Assembly: GCA_002389995.1 (NCBI GenBank) | Contig: DGRR01000200.1 | Span: forward strand, 460-23,162 | From: Ruminococcus sp. UBA4383 | Lineage (GTDB): Bacteria; Bacillota; Clostridia; Oscillospirales; Ruminococcaceae | Length of the DNA stretch: 22,703 bases | Direction: 5' to 3' | Shown: positions 13,333 through 21,830 of the stretch, piece after piece | How the letters are laid out: every line of letters starts with the position of its first letter | Numbering within the stretch: position 1 is the first letter of the stretch | Notes under the pieces: model-generated | What the model saw: the letters and a program-made list of their open reading frames with translations, nothing else | Databases searched by the model: none | Told to the model about the DNA's origin: nothing | Made by a program: the position numbers and the translations under genes

Positions 13333-13361
13333 TTGACACCAATTATAATATGAGATATAAT
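13333..13361 (+). promoter_or_regulatory. Consensus promoter of the TetR-family gene
   Basis: TTGACA (13333-13338), a 17-bp spacer and TATAAT (13356-13361), an exact consensus match, lead into GAGGTGAT and the ATG at 13417. Confidence 0.85.
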
Positions 13362-13416
13362 AAATTTAAGACAACAGCCGTAAACTTTACGCAACTTATT
13401 TTCATGAGGTGATACT

Positions 13417-14031
13417 ATGGGAAAAATAGATATTAACAAACAATTAAAGGAAAATTCCCTGCTCAAAACTGCATTTGAATTTTTCACTACAAAAGGTTTC
13501 AGCAAAACTTCAATTTCCGATATAGTCAATAAGGCAGGAGTTGCAAAAGGTACTTTCTACCTCTATTTCAAGGATAAATATGACATAAGAAACCGCCTTG
13601 TCGCACATAAGTCAAGCCAGATTTTCAGCACTGCACTCAACCGCACAAGCGCAAAAAGACAAAACCTGCCATTTGAAGAAAAAATTATTGTCATAGTTGA
13701 CAGTATAATTGACCAGCTTACGGAAAATCAGTCGCTTCTGACTTTTATTTCCAAAAATTTAAGCTGGGGTGTTTTCAAATCCGCACTCACCGCTCCGCCT
13801 GCAAATGATGACATTAATTTTCTGGATATATACTATGAACTCATTGACGAAGCACCGTTCGGTCTGAAAAACCCCGAAATCATGCTTTTCATGATAATAG
13901 AACTTGTTTCGGGCGTATGCTACTCCTCCATACTTTACAGCGAACCCTGTCCGATAGAAAATATGAAACCCTACCTCTATGACTCAATAAAAGCTATTAT
14001 CGGGCAGAATAAACTCCCTAAAAACGAATAA
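13417..14031 (+). CDS. TetR-family transcriptional repressor of the exporter operon
   Basis: The 204-residue protein has the standard TetR size. The N-terminal helix-turn-helix is at about 33-52: TSISDIVNKAGVAKGTFYLY followed by FKDKYDI, the family's most conserved stretch. The C-terminal ligand-binding part (about 60-200) is helical and unrecognisable in detail, as usual. GAGGTGAT lies 5 bases before ATG 13417. The divergent arrangement and the three TGAC-type palindromes between the genes indicate that it represses the MMPL operon and probably itself. Release would follow binding of the exported compound or a related signal (inference). Confidence 0.93.
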   Translation: MGKIDINKQLKENSLLKTAFEFFTTKGFSKTSISDIVNKAGVAKGTFYLYFKDKYDIRNRLVAHKSSQIFSTALNRTSAKRQNLPFEEKIIVIVDSIIDQLTENQSLLTFISKNLSWGVFKSALTAPPANDDINFLDIYYELIDEAPFGLKNPEIMLFMIIELVSGVCYSSILYSEPCPIENMKPYLYDSIKAIIGQNKLPKNE

Positions 14032-14133
14032 TATATTCCTTATTCAATTAGCAATATGATACAAAAAAGCAATATTATTCTTGTTTACATCTCACAAATA
14101 ATTTTGTCAATCATTTAAAATTAATGTTTGTTG

Positions 14134-14162
14134 TTGACATTTCTCCTTTTTTGTGCTAAATT
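14134..14162 (+). promoter_or_regulatory. Promoter of the GH5 endoglucanase
   Basis: TTGACA (14134-14139), a 17-bp spacer and TAAATT (14157-14162) preceded by TGTGC (extended -10). AAAAGGAG follows before ATG 14198. No operator-like palindrome is obvious. Confidence 0.75.
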
Positions 14163-14197
14163 TATATTAATATTATTGAAAAGGAGTTTGATAATCT

Positions 14198-16600
14198 ATG
14201 AAGATTTTCAGAAAAACTTTGTCGGCAGCTACCGCCTCCCTCATGGCTGCCTCCATGTTCGCTGCAAATTTCAACATCATAGGCGTTGTTGATGCGGCTG
14301 ATATGAACGCTGTCCAGCTCGTTGAAGATATGGGTCAGGGCTGGAATCTCGGAAATACCCTCGACTGCTCAAACACATGGACTAACCCCCTCACCCCAGA
14401 AGCTATCGAAACTGCATGGGGAAATCCTGCCACTACCGAAGCTATGATTAAGGAAATTAAAAAATCAGGCTTCAAAACCGTCCGTATTCCGATTACATGG
14501 CAGCAGATGATTTCAGATGACGGCACTCCAAAAGATGAATGGCTCGCAAGAATCAAGGAAGTTGTCGATTACTGCGTAAATAACGATATGTACGCTATCA
14601 TCAATACTCACCATGATGAGGGCGGAAACGGTCAGTCAGGCTGGATAAACGGCGCAGGTGACGGCACTGTCAAGAAATTCAAGAACCTCTGGACTAATGT
14701 TGCAAATTATTTCAAGGACTATGACCGGCATCTCGTATTTGAAGGCATGAACGAAGAAAGTCTCTCCAATAATGATATGATGACTCTCAATCAGGCTTTT
14801 GTTGATGCTGTCCGTGCAACAGGCGGAAATAATACAACAAGACTTCTCCTCGTTGAAGCGCAGAGCAATAATACTGCCGCTGCACTCAATGACAATTTCT
14901 CCGTTCCCTCGGATAATTCAAATATGCTTGCCGTATCCGTTCACTACTATGAACCCCCTACATTCTGCGTTGCAACTACTGAAAGCACATGGGGTCACAG
15001 GGAAACATGGGGTACTGCCGAAGATTATACCGTCCTCGAAAAGGATTTCGATAACCTCGAAAATAAATTCATAAAGAACGGTGTAGGCGTTATCATCGGT
15101 GAATACGGTGTCGATACAAGCACCAAGGGCGGAAAAGACAAGGAATCCATGAAGAAATTCCTCAGCGAAGTCGCTACCTATGCCCTCGGTAAAGAAGGTA
15201 TGTGTCCCGTTGTATGGGATATGTCCGTTGACAATAACGGTGAGGGCGATATGGCTTACTTCAACAGAAGTACATTGAGCTGGTATGATGACAGTATAAA
15301 ACAGGTTTTCCTTGATGCCGCAAACGGTTCTTCAACCGATACGGACAAGACCAAAACAGACAGAATTACTTTCAAGTATGATGATATCATTCAGTCTGAC
15401 GGCACTCTCCTGATTGACCTCAAACCCTATAAGAAACTCGGTGTTACGGTAAACAATGTACTCGTTGACTATGAACTTTCATACAGCGGTTCTGCAACAA
15501 GCTACGGTGCAGGCGGTGCTGTAAGCTTTAACATGGTTGAAGATAACGGTACAATCCACTGGGCTTGCTCAAACTATAACTTTACAACCGACAGCAAACA
15601 GGCTTCCGTTGAAATCCCCGAAGTCGTAACCGCAACAGATGATGACGGAAACGAATATAAAGGCTCTCTCGATATGGATTACCTTAAAGTCGAGAACTGG
15701 TGGACATGGACTGACCCCGAAGATAAAAATAATGAAGTAAAATATAAATATGGTGATGTTACTGTAATATTCAGCGACTACATCTATGTTGATGAAGCTG
15801 ATACGGAGGAAAAGGAAACTGTTACTACTGTCCCCGAAGAAACTCCCGAAACTACTACCACTACTACAACTACTACCGTTCCCGATGATGAACAGGATAC
15901 CTATACAGGCGTTTATGCAAATGCTTATCTCGCAGGTTCTATCGGTGCAAACAGTCAGTGGAGCGTTGATGATGCCGCAGCTAACGGAACTGTCGCTCAG
16001 GTTGACGGAAACGGCACTTTCGAGGCTGTATGGAATCTCAAAGAAGGCTCTGAAACTATTGACTTCCTCATGCTCGAAATCGAAAGTACAGAAGATTTCG
16101 GAAGCTACTTTACAAGTGATACATTCAAAGACCTTTCACTCACTATCGACCACCTCTATTTTGATGACAAGGAAATTGAACTCGCTGACGAAGCAGGCGC
16201 AATTGACCTCAGATATTTTGAAGGTACAGGCAAGACAAGAGCTTATTTCGTTGCAAACTGGGGCGCAAACAAGGGCGTTGACTTCGGTATTGATAAAAAT
16301 ACTACCGTTACAGAACAGGTAAAGGTTGTATTCACAGTCGGCGGTACTTATCAGGAAAGCGGTGAAACTGAGGACAAAACTTTATACGGTGATGCAAACC
16401 TTGACGGTAAAATTTCAATCTCAGACGCTGTTGCAATCCTCCAGTATCTCGCAAATTCGACCAAGTATCCGCTTGAATCTCAGGCTAAAATAAACGCTGA
16501 CATTGACGGTTCAGCAGGTGTTACAGGTAAAGATGCCGCTGTCCTCCAGCAGGTTGATGCAGGTATTGTATCTGTTGAAGACCTTCCCCTTAAAAAATAA
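14198..16600 (+). CDS. Cellulosomal GH5 endoglucanase with accessory modules and dockerin
   Basis: The product has 800 residues. A signal peptide (about 1-33) precedes a GH5 catalytic domain (about 37-375), probably subfamily 4. Its motifs are GQGWNLGNTLD (47-56), VRIPITW (95-101), NTHHD (136-140), FEGMNEE with acid/base Glu186, HYYEPP, and IIGEYG with nucleophile Glu302. Two beta-rich modules follow at about 388-532 and 567-716, separated by an acidic Thr-rich linker (about 533-566). Both look like carbohydrate-binding modules, but I cannot name a family. A C-terminal type I dockerin (about 730-795) has calcium loops GDANLDGKISISDA and ADIDGSAGVTGKDA. It would be secreted and bound to a scaffoldin, cutting beta-1,4-glucan (cellulose, mixed-linkage glucan or xyloglucan). 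It is transcribed alone, between its own promoter and a terminator. Confidence 0.95.
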   Translation: MKIFRKTLSAATASLMAASMFAANFNIIGVVDAADMNAVQLVEDMGQGWNLGNTLDCSNTWTNPLTPEAIETAWGNPATTEAMIKEIKKSGFKTVRIPITWQQMISDDGTPKDEWLARIKEVVDYCVNNDMYAIINTHHDEGGNGQSGWINGAGDGTVKKFKNLWTNVANYFKDYDRHLVFEGMNEESLSNNDMMTLNQAFVDAVRATGGNNTTRLLLVEAQSNNTAAALNDNFSVPSDNSNMLAVSVHYYEPPTFCVATTESTWGHRETWGTAEDYTVLEKDFDNLENKFIKNGVGVIIGEYGVDTSTKGGKDKESMKKFLSEVATYALGKEGMCPVVWDMSVDNNGEGDMAYFNRSTLSWYDDSIKQVFLDAANGSSTDTDKTKTDRITFKYDDIIQSDGTLLIDLKPYKKLGVTVNNVLVDYELSYSGSATSYGAGGAVSFNMVEDNGTIHWACSNYNFTTDSKQASVEIPEVVTATDDDGNEYKGSLDMDYLKVENWWTWTDPEDKNNEVKYKYGDVTVIFSDYIYVDEADTEEKETVTTVPEETPETTTTTTTTTVPDDEQDTYTGVYANAYLAGSIGANSQWSVDDAAANGTVAQVDGNGTFEAVWNLKEGSETIDFLMLEIESTEDFGSYFTSDTFKDLSLTIDHLYFDDKEIELADEAGAIDLRYFEGTGKTRAYFVANWGANKGVDFGIDKNTTVTEQVKVVFTVGGTYQESGETEDKTLYGDANLDGKISISDAVAILQYLANSTKYPLESQAKINADIDGSAGVTGKDAAVLQQVDAGIVSVEDLPLKK
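15851..15880 (+). repeat. ACT/ACA codon tract of the endoglucanase linker
   Basis: A run of ACT, ACC and ACA codons encodes eleven consecutive or near-consecutive Thr residues. It is a likely O-glycosylated flexible linker and a possible site of length variation. Confidence 0.6.
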
Positions 16601-16609
16601 TCACTGAAC

Positions 16610-16642
16610 AAAAAGGCTGTCGCTTATGCGGCAGCTTTTTTT
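16610..16642 (+). terminator. Terminator of the endoglucanase gene
   Basis: AAAAAGGCTGTCGC (16610-16623) pairs with GCGGCAGCTTTTTTT (16628-16642) through 14 positions including two G-U wobbles, with a TTAT loop and a seven-T run. Confidence 0.9.
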
Positions 16643-16647
16643 ATGCG

Positions 16648-16722
16648 CTTTTGTATTCGGAAACGATTCACTTTTTGCCTCGCTTTTTAAGGCTATACTT
16701 TTGGAAATTTGTATGTTATAAT
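16648..16722 (+). promoter_or_regulatory. Promoter and upstream element of the tail-anchored protein gene (copy B of a repeated element)
   Basis: TATACT (16694-16699), a 17-bp spacer and TATAAT (16717-16722) preceded by ATGT. The blocks TTTTGTATTC, GATTCACTTTTTGCCTCG and GGCTATACTTTTG match copy A (1602-1670 on the opposite strand) in the same order and at the same distance from the -10. Confidence 0.7.
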
Positions 16723-16788
16723 ACGTTTATAAAGCAGTAAACAAAGAGAAAATTTTTACCATTATTTAGCACCAAGGAGGAAAATTAA

Positions 16789-17277
16789 ATGTTAAGAGTG
16801 GAAAATTTATACTGGGGTCACTATGAAAATAATACATTTTATCGTAATTTAGCAAATTCAGTAGGCGGAGTTGATGTAGATTATCTATTAATAAACTGCG
16901 GAACAAAAGATATATCAGAATATACGATTACCTTGGCACCTTATAACGGGGCTGGCAGAAAATGTACTGATTCAATGGGAAAATGTGAAGTGACAATTGC
17001 AGGATATGATTTGTTGCGTTCAGGCTCACATATTAAGGCAAATTCAGCAAAACCATGCTGGTACAGCACAAATATCCGTGCAGTCAATGTAGAATCCATT
17101 AAAGTAATCTATACAGACGGTACAACTGAAAAATGTCAGGGAAATTATCAGCCTTCCCCCGAAGAAAAGAAAATTTTAACAAAGGCAAAAGCTAAATACA
17201 CAACAAATCTCCTTATAGGCGTAGCTGCCATTATAACTATATTTATAGTGTTAATTATGGTTGCAAGAGATTTATAA
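16789..17277 (+). CDS. Tail-anchored membrane protein with a beta-rich (FxLYD/DUF5780-like) cytosolic domain
   Basis: The 162-residue protein has no signal peptide. A soluble N-terminal domain (about 1-118) is followed by a charged stretch and one C-terminal membrane helix at about 139-158, then RDL. The soluble part reads VDYLLINCGTKDISEYTITL, APYNGAGRKC, PCWYSTNIRAVNVESIKVIY and TDGT. This is the pattern of small Ig-like domains (FxLYD / DUF5780 type) in which PYN and WYST-I precede a Y-x-DGT strand. That resemblance is by pattern only. AAGGAGG is ideally placed before ATG 16789. The gene is monocistronic and shares its promoter element with the lipoprotein gene at 1109-1564. Function is unknown. 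Confidence 0.75.
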   Translation: MLRVENLYWGHYENNTFYRNLANSVGGVDVDYLLINCGTKDISEYTITLAPYNGAGRKCTDSMGKCEVTIAGYDLLRSGSHIKANSAKPCWYSTNIRAVNVESIKVIYTDGTTEKCQGNYQPSPEEKKILTKAKAKYTTNLLIGVAAIITIFIVLIMVARDL

Positions 17278-17297
17278 TATCAAAAAATTAATATCAG

Positions 17298-17327
17298 AAA
17301 GAGCAGGCTCAGAAGTCTGCTCTTTTT
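17298..17327. terminator. Terminator after the tail-anchored protein gene
   Basis: AAAGAGCAG (17298-17306) pairs with CTGCTCTTT (17317-17325) and a T-run follows to 17327. The stem is nearly that of the terminator at 1072-1104. Confidence 0.88.
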
Positions 17328-17385
17328 GTCATATAAAGCCAATGACTGAATATAATTTAATAATTCTCTGTAAAGAGGTGATGTC

Positions 17386-19428
17386 ATGGCTGATACATAT
17401 AAAAAATACATTGTAGCCCTCGCAGGAAATCCCAATGTCGGGAAATCCACTTTATTCAATAATTTAACAGGTCTTAAACAGCATACGGGAAACTGGGCAG
17501 GCAAGACTGTTTCAAATGCCGAGGGGTATTTTGAATATAACGGAATAAATTTCATTCTTACCGATATAGCAGGAATGTATTCTCTGCGGGGGGATTCAGC
17601 CGAGGAGGAATCCGCAAGGGATTTTATATGTTTCGGGAACAGTGATGCTGTAATAGTGGTATGTGATGCGTCATGCCTTGAAAGAAATCTTGCACTTGCC
17701 ATTCAGATAAGAGACAATTCAAAAAATGTAATTCTCTGCGTGAATCTTCTTGATGAGGCTGAAAAAAAGGGAATATCCGTAAATATAAACCGCCTTTCAA
17801 AATTAATGGGAATACCTGCTGTCGGAATTGTTGCAAGAAGCGGCAAAGATACAGATAAACTTTGCAGAATATTATGCGATACTGTCGAAAATAAATTTTC
17901 TTCTCCCATGCCCTTGAAATTTTCCGAAAATACCGAAAATGCCATAGAAGAAATATCCGCACATATAAAGGATAAAATCAGATATATTTCTGTCCGCACT
18001 ACTGCTTTAAGGCTCATGGAAAATGATTTGAACTATATCGAAAAAGCCGAGAATATCGAGGGAAATTCTTTTGCTGACCCTGAGATAATTAAAAATATTA
18101 TGGAAAAGTTCAATATCGGGAGCGATAGTTTTTCCGAGGAGGAATCCTCTGCAATTATGAAAAAGGCTGAGGAAATAGCCGAAAAATCGGTTAAATTCTC
18201 AAAATCATCACCGCACGGCACTGACAGAAAAATTGACAAAATAGTTTTAAGCAAAATTTACGGCATACCGATTATGCTCCTGTTACTTGGGCTTATATTA
18301 TGGATAACCATGACAGGGGCTAATTACATATCTGATATACTGGGGAACGTTTTATTTTCATTCGGAGATATTCTGAAATCGTGGCTTGAAAAATTAAACT
18401 CTCCGTCATGGCTTACGGGAGTGATTATTGACGGAATATATAAAGTTCTTGCGTGGGTAATATCGGTAATGCTTCCGCCGATGGCGATATTTTTCCCGTT
18501 CTTTACTTTTCTGGAAGATTTGGGCTATTTGCCGAGAATCGCATTTAATCTTGACCCATGTTTCAAATGTTCGGGGAGCTGCGGAAAACAGGCTGTCACC
18601 ATGTCAATGGGATTTGGCTGTAATGCCTGCGGAATTACGGGTTGCAGGATTATAGATTCTCCACGGGAGAGACTTATTGCGATATTAACAAACAGTTTTG
18701 TACCGTGCAACGGGAAATTTCCTGCAATAATCATGATAATTTCGATATTTCTTGCATCATCTGGCGGAATTGTTTCGGCAATATATCTTTTAGGGGTGAT
18801 AATGCTCGGAGTTATGATGACGCTTATCATGTCAAAAATTTTATCCTGTACAGTATTAAGGGGAGAATCCTCTGCCTATACTCTTGAACTTCCGCCTTAC
18901 AGATTTCCTCAGATAAGTAAAATACTTGTCCGTTCACTTCTTGACAGGACTTTATTTGTACTTGGGAGAGCCTGCAAAGCTGCTGTTCCATGCGGACTTA
19001 TAATATGGCTTATGGCGAACATAAAAATTAACGATACTGCTATACTGCGGTATACAGCGGATTTCTTAGAGCCTTTCGGAAATATTATGGGGATTGACGG
19101 AATTATACTGCTTGGATTCATACTTGGCTTTCCTGCGAATGAAACTGTACTGCCTGTAATTCTGATGACATATCTTGCAAAGGGAAGTCCTGTTGAAATA
19201 TCCGACATATCGGTACTGAAAGAAATTCTGATTCAGAACGGCTGGACTTTGAAAACCGCAGTATGTACGCTTGTATTCATGCTTTTTCATTTTCCCTGTG
19301 CGACTTCCTGCATGACAGTAAAAAAAGAAACAGGCAGTCTCAAATGGACTGCCCTGAGTTTTATACTTCCGCTTGTGACGGGAATAATTTTATGTATGGT
19401 AATAAATTTAATTTTCATTATAATTTGA
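17386..19428 (+). CDS. feoB: Ferrous iron transport protein B
   Basis: The 680-residue protein has an N-terminal G domain: G1 GNPNVGKS (14-21), G3 DIAG (60-63) and G4 NLLD (120-123). A helical segment follows, then about nine or ten membrane helices from residue about 285. The core motif around residue 409 reads GFGCNACGITGCRII, then DSPRERLIAILTNSFVPCNG, as in clostridial FeoB. Extra cysteines (PCFKCSGSCGK) sit just before it. FeoB imports Fe2+ using GTP hydrolysis. Its usual partner FeoA is absent on both sides, so feoA is elsewhere or not needed. GAGGTGAT precedes ATG 17386. The 3' end overlaps the convergent glycosyltransferase gene by 11 bp, with no clear terminator between them. Confidence 0.93.
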   Translation: MADTYKKYIVALAGNPNVGKSTLFNNLTGLKQHTGNWAGKTVSNAEGYFEYNGINFILTDIAGMYSLRGDSAEEESARDFICFGNSDAVIVVCDASCLERNLALAIQIRDNSKNVILCVNLLDEAEKKGISVNINRLSKLMGIPAVGIVARSGKDTDKLCRILCDTVENKFSSPMPLKFSENTENAIEEISAHIKDKIRYISVRTTALRLMENDLNYIEKAENIEGNSFADPEIIKNIMEKFNIGSDSFSEEESSAIMKKAEEIAEKSVKFSKSSPHGTDRKIDKIVLSKIYGIPIMLLLLGLILWITMTGANYISDILGNVLFSFGDILKSWLEKLNSPSWLTGVIIDGIYKVLAWVISVMLPPMAIFFPFFTFLEDLGYLPRIAFNLDPCFKCSGSCGKQAVTMSMGFGCNACGITGCRIIDSPRERLIAILTNSFVPCNGKFPAIIMIISIFLASSGGIVSAIYLLGVIMLGVMMTLIMSKILSCTVLRGESSAYTLELPPYRFPQISKILVRSLLDRTLFVLGRACKAAVPCGLIIWLMANIKINDTAILRYTADFLEPFGNIMGIDGIILLGFILGFPANETVLPVILMTYLAKGSPVEISDISVLKEILIQNGWTLKTAVCTLVFMLFHFPCATSCMTVKKETGSLKWTALSFILPLVTGIILCMVINLIFIII

Positions 19429-21691
19429 CTGCACCGACAGTCCATGTAACAGGCTGATTTCTGATATTTGCGGGGAGGTCAGTCATAAGACCCTGACCTG
19501 TGGGGATTATATATTTTATGCGGAAACCGCTGAGTCTGAGTTCTTCCTCAATAGTTTCCCTGTCGAAGAATACGTCATATATATTATACTTATCCCAGCC
19601 CTTTAAATTTTTGAGCGGCAGTTCAAAATCAATATTCGGAACGTCAAATATAAGTATTCCGTCCTCTGTGAGGATATTTCTGAATTTATCATATATAAGT
19701 TTTCTTGATGCATATTCAAAATGTCTTATATATCTGAAACAGGTAACTGCGTCATATTTTCCTCTTATATTATCTGCGATAACGTCAATCATTGCAATAT
19801 CGGGGGAGTTTCTGTAATCCCTGAAACGATTCTTGACGAGTTTGAGCATTTCTGCGCTTGCGTCTGCGGAAATGCATTTTCCGTGCTTTATACATTCGGC
19901 AGTAATTCTTCCGTCACCGCAGGCGACATCGAGAATAAGGGGAGATACTTTTCCGAAATAGCTGTCGAATATTACGCCTATATTCTGTCTTTCGATAAAG
20001 TCAAAATATTTAAGTGCAGGCGAAGTAAATCTGTCCTGCGTATAATTCTCGGCAATTTCAGCCTGACTGTAATATTCTTTCATAGCCTTGTGACCCATTA
20101 CGAGATATTTGCCGTCAAGTTTAAGCCGTCTGTCCCATTCATAGAGTGATACGGGCTTTACGGAGCGGTTTTTATCGGCTTCATTCTCGATTATATCGAC
20201 AATATTCTTATTATATAATATATCTTCAAGACGTTGTTTGGTAACGGGTGTAAGGTAGTCATGGTAATGATTTTTAATTTTTCTGAGAGCAGAAGATACG
20301 GATTTTTCGTCAAGCCCTGAAACTTCACCCATTCCGCATTCAGCAACGACTTCCGAAATTCCCGAAACAGAAGTACATACCACAGGTATGAAATTCCTCA
20401 TAGCCTCGACTGCCGACAATGAGCAGGCATGATTATAGTCAATTGACTGATAAGGAATGATAACGCAGTCTATTTCGGAATAGAACTTTCCCATATCACA
20501 AGCACCGTTTATTACCGTGCAGTTTCTCGCCATAGTCATCATATAAGGCAGGTCAACATTTTCATATCTCCATAGTATTCTGAATTTTATATCGGGATTT
20601 GCTTTTATGACACTGCAAAGGAGATTTATGCCCCTTGCTTCTGACTGTCCGATTTCCATTGGAGAAGATGCAAAACCGACTGTAAATTTTTCCGTAGCGA
20701 AAGTTCTTTTTCTGAGATATATTTTCCCGTCCGAGGTAAGGGGATATGAAATCTGAGGTCTGCGGAAACCGTTTTCAGCCATGATATCAGCCGCTTTGGA
20801 GGACTGCACAAGATATTTATGCTGTCCGAAATCGTTGAAATGTATAAGTTCCCTGAGAGTGTTCTGACTGAGATTTTTGAGGGGATTCTGTCCGCTTAAC
20901 TTGAAAATTATATGTTCCGCAAGAAGTGAACAGTTATCCTGAAGAATTATATTCGGGGTAGCCTCGCATAGTATGCAGAGAGATAATTTAAGGGATTTTA
21001 TAATCTCTCCTGCTCCTTTTTCGGGGACAAGCATAAGACCGCCTTTAATCTGCGTTTCAGCGATATTTTTCTCAATGGAGATAAATTTCAGATTATATGA
21101 ACAGGTTCTTTTGAGGAGTTTATAGAGTTCAAGGGCTTCATTTCTGACGGCATCTATACCTCTGCTCATAAGGAAATTCATGCAGATTATACCGATAGTG
21201 CCTTTTCTTTCGGCATTTGCGGAGAGTTCACCGAGGATATTTTTTCTGTACTGTTCGCCCCATTTTTCGAGGTCATCATCATTGACGGAAGAAATATTAC
21301 CTGTAAATTTAGCGGCTGCGGAGGGACTTATTTCGCCTTTAAGCGTGGGGGATATTTTCTTTCGCAGTTCGGGGTCTGAAAGGCGGATAAACTTATTGAG
21401 GTTATCGTTAGTGAGGTTTATTTTCTGATTGAGTGCATTGACTTCATTTTTAAGAACTTCGGCAATATATTTTGTGACATCATCATTAGCGTCAATTCTT
21501 TCGGAGAGTTCATTTATCATATTTGAACTTTCCCTGTTGAAATTATTTTGTCTTTCACCGAAAGGGTCAACATACCAGAAAGTAAGTTTTCTGCCGAGCC
21601 TGCGGAAAATATTGAGTATACCGCCGTTTTCGGGGAGTTCGCCCTGATTGTAGGACTGAGTATTTTTATTCATCTTATCATATTCTCCCAT
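19418..21691 (-). CDS. Fusion of a GT4-type glycosyltransferase and a class I SAM methyltransferase
   Basis: The 757-residue protein starts at ATG 21691 (GGAG 6 bases upstream); the longer in-frame ORF would run back into the previous gene. Residues about 55-105 are polar and helical. About 160-500 resemble a GT-B glycosyltransferase of the GT4 kind. Its C-terminal half has FTVGFASSP, IDCVIIPYQSIDYN and SLSAVEAMRNFIPVV, then SGISE, giving a Glu429-Glu447 pair typical of the donor-sugar site. About 530-757 are a Rossmann methyltransferase with motif I LILDVACGDGR (586-595), SADAS as the acidic post-I strand, and a C-terminal sheet. It likely adds a sugar and then methylates it, or caps a surface glycan and so sets its length. 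It follows the Wzt-type ATPase gene by 139 bp. The acceptor is unknown. Confidence 0.82.
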   Translation of the reverse strand: MGEYDKMNKNTQSYNQGELPENGGILNIFRRLGRKLTFWYVDPFGERQNNFNRESSNMINELSERIDANDDVTKYIAEVLKNEVNALNQKINLTNDNLNKFIRLSDPELRKKISPTLKGEISPSAAAKFTGNISSVNDDDLEKWGEQYRKNILGELSANAERKGTIGIICMNFLMSRGIDAVRNEALELYKLLKRTCSYNLKFISIEKNIAETQIKGGLMLVPEKGAGEIIKSLKLSLCILCEATPNIILQDNCSLLAEHIIFKLSGQNPLKNLSQNTLRELIHFNDFGQHKYLVQSSKAADIMAENGFRRPQISYPLTSDGKIYLRKRTFATEKFTVGFASSPMEIGQSEARGINLLCSVIKANPDIKFRILWRYENVDLPYMMTMARNCTVINGACDMGKFYSEIDCVIIPYQSIDYNHACSLSAVEAMRNFIPVVCTSVSGISEVVAECGMGEVSGLDEKSVSSALRKIKNHYHDYLTPVTKQRLEDILYNKNIVDIIENEADKNRSVKPVSLYEWDRRLKLDGKYLVMGHKAMKEYYSQAEIAENYTQDRFTSPALKYFDFIERQNIGVIFDSYFGKVSPLILDVACGDGRITAECIKHGKCISADASAEMLKLVKNRFRDYRNSPDIAMIDVIADNIRGKYDAVTCFRYIRHFEYASRKLIYDKFRNILTEDGILIFDVPNIDFELPLKNLKGWDKYNIYDVFFDRETIEEELRLSGFRIKYIIPTGQGLMTDLPANIRNQPVTWTVGAVKL

Positions 21692-21830
21692 ATTAATCTC
21701 CTGTAAATTTATTGATGACGGAAGTGACATATAAACACTTATTTTATATTCCTTTATAAAAAAATTAAAAATATAAAAAGATATAGAAATACAGATTTTT
21801 ATGTCACAAGCGTCATTATGTTTTTTGGAT

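Noticed and set aside
14799..16322. Plus-strand out-of-frame ORFs inside the endoglucanase gene
   Set aside because: Ser/Leu-rich frame-shifted shadows of a strong GH5 gene, without ribosome binding sites.
21692..21830. Terminator between the ATPase and GT-methyltransferase genes
   Set aside because: Only imperfect short inverted text (ATGACG / TGACAT) is present, with no stable stem plus T-run, so co-transcription remains possible.
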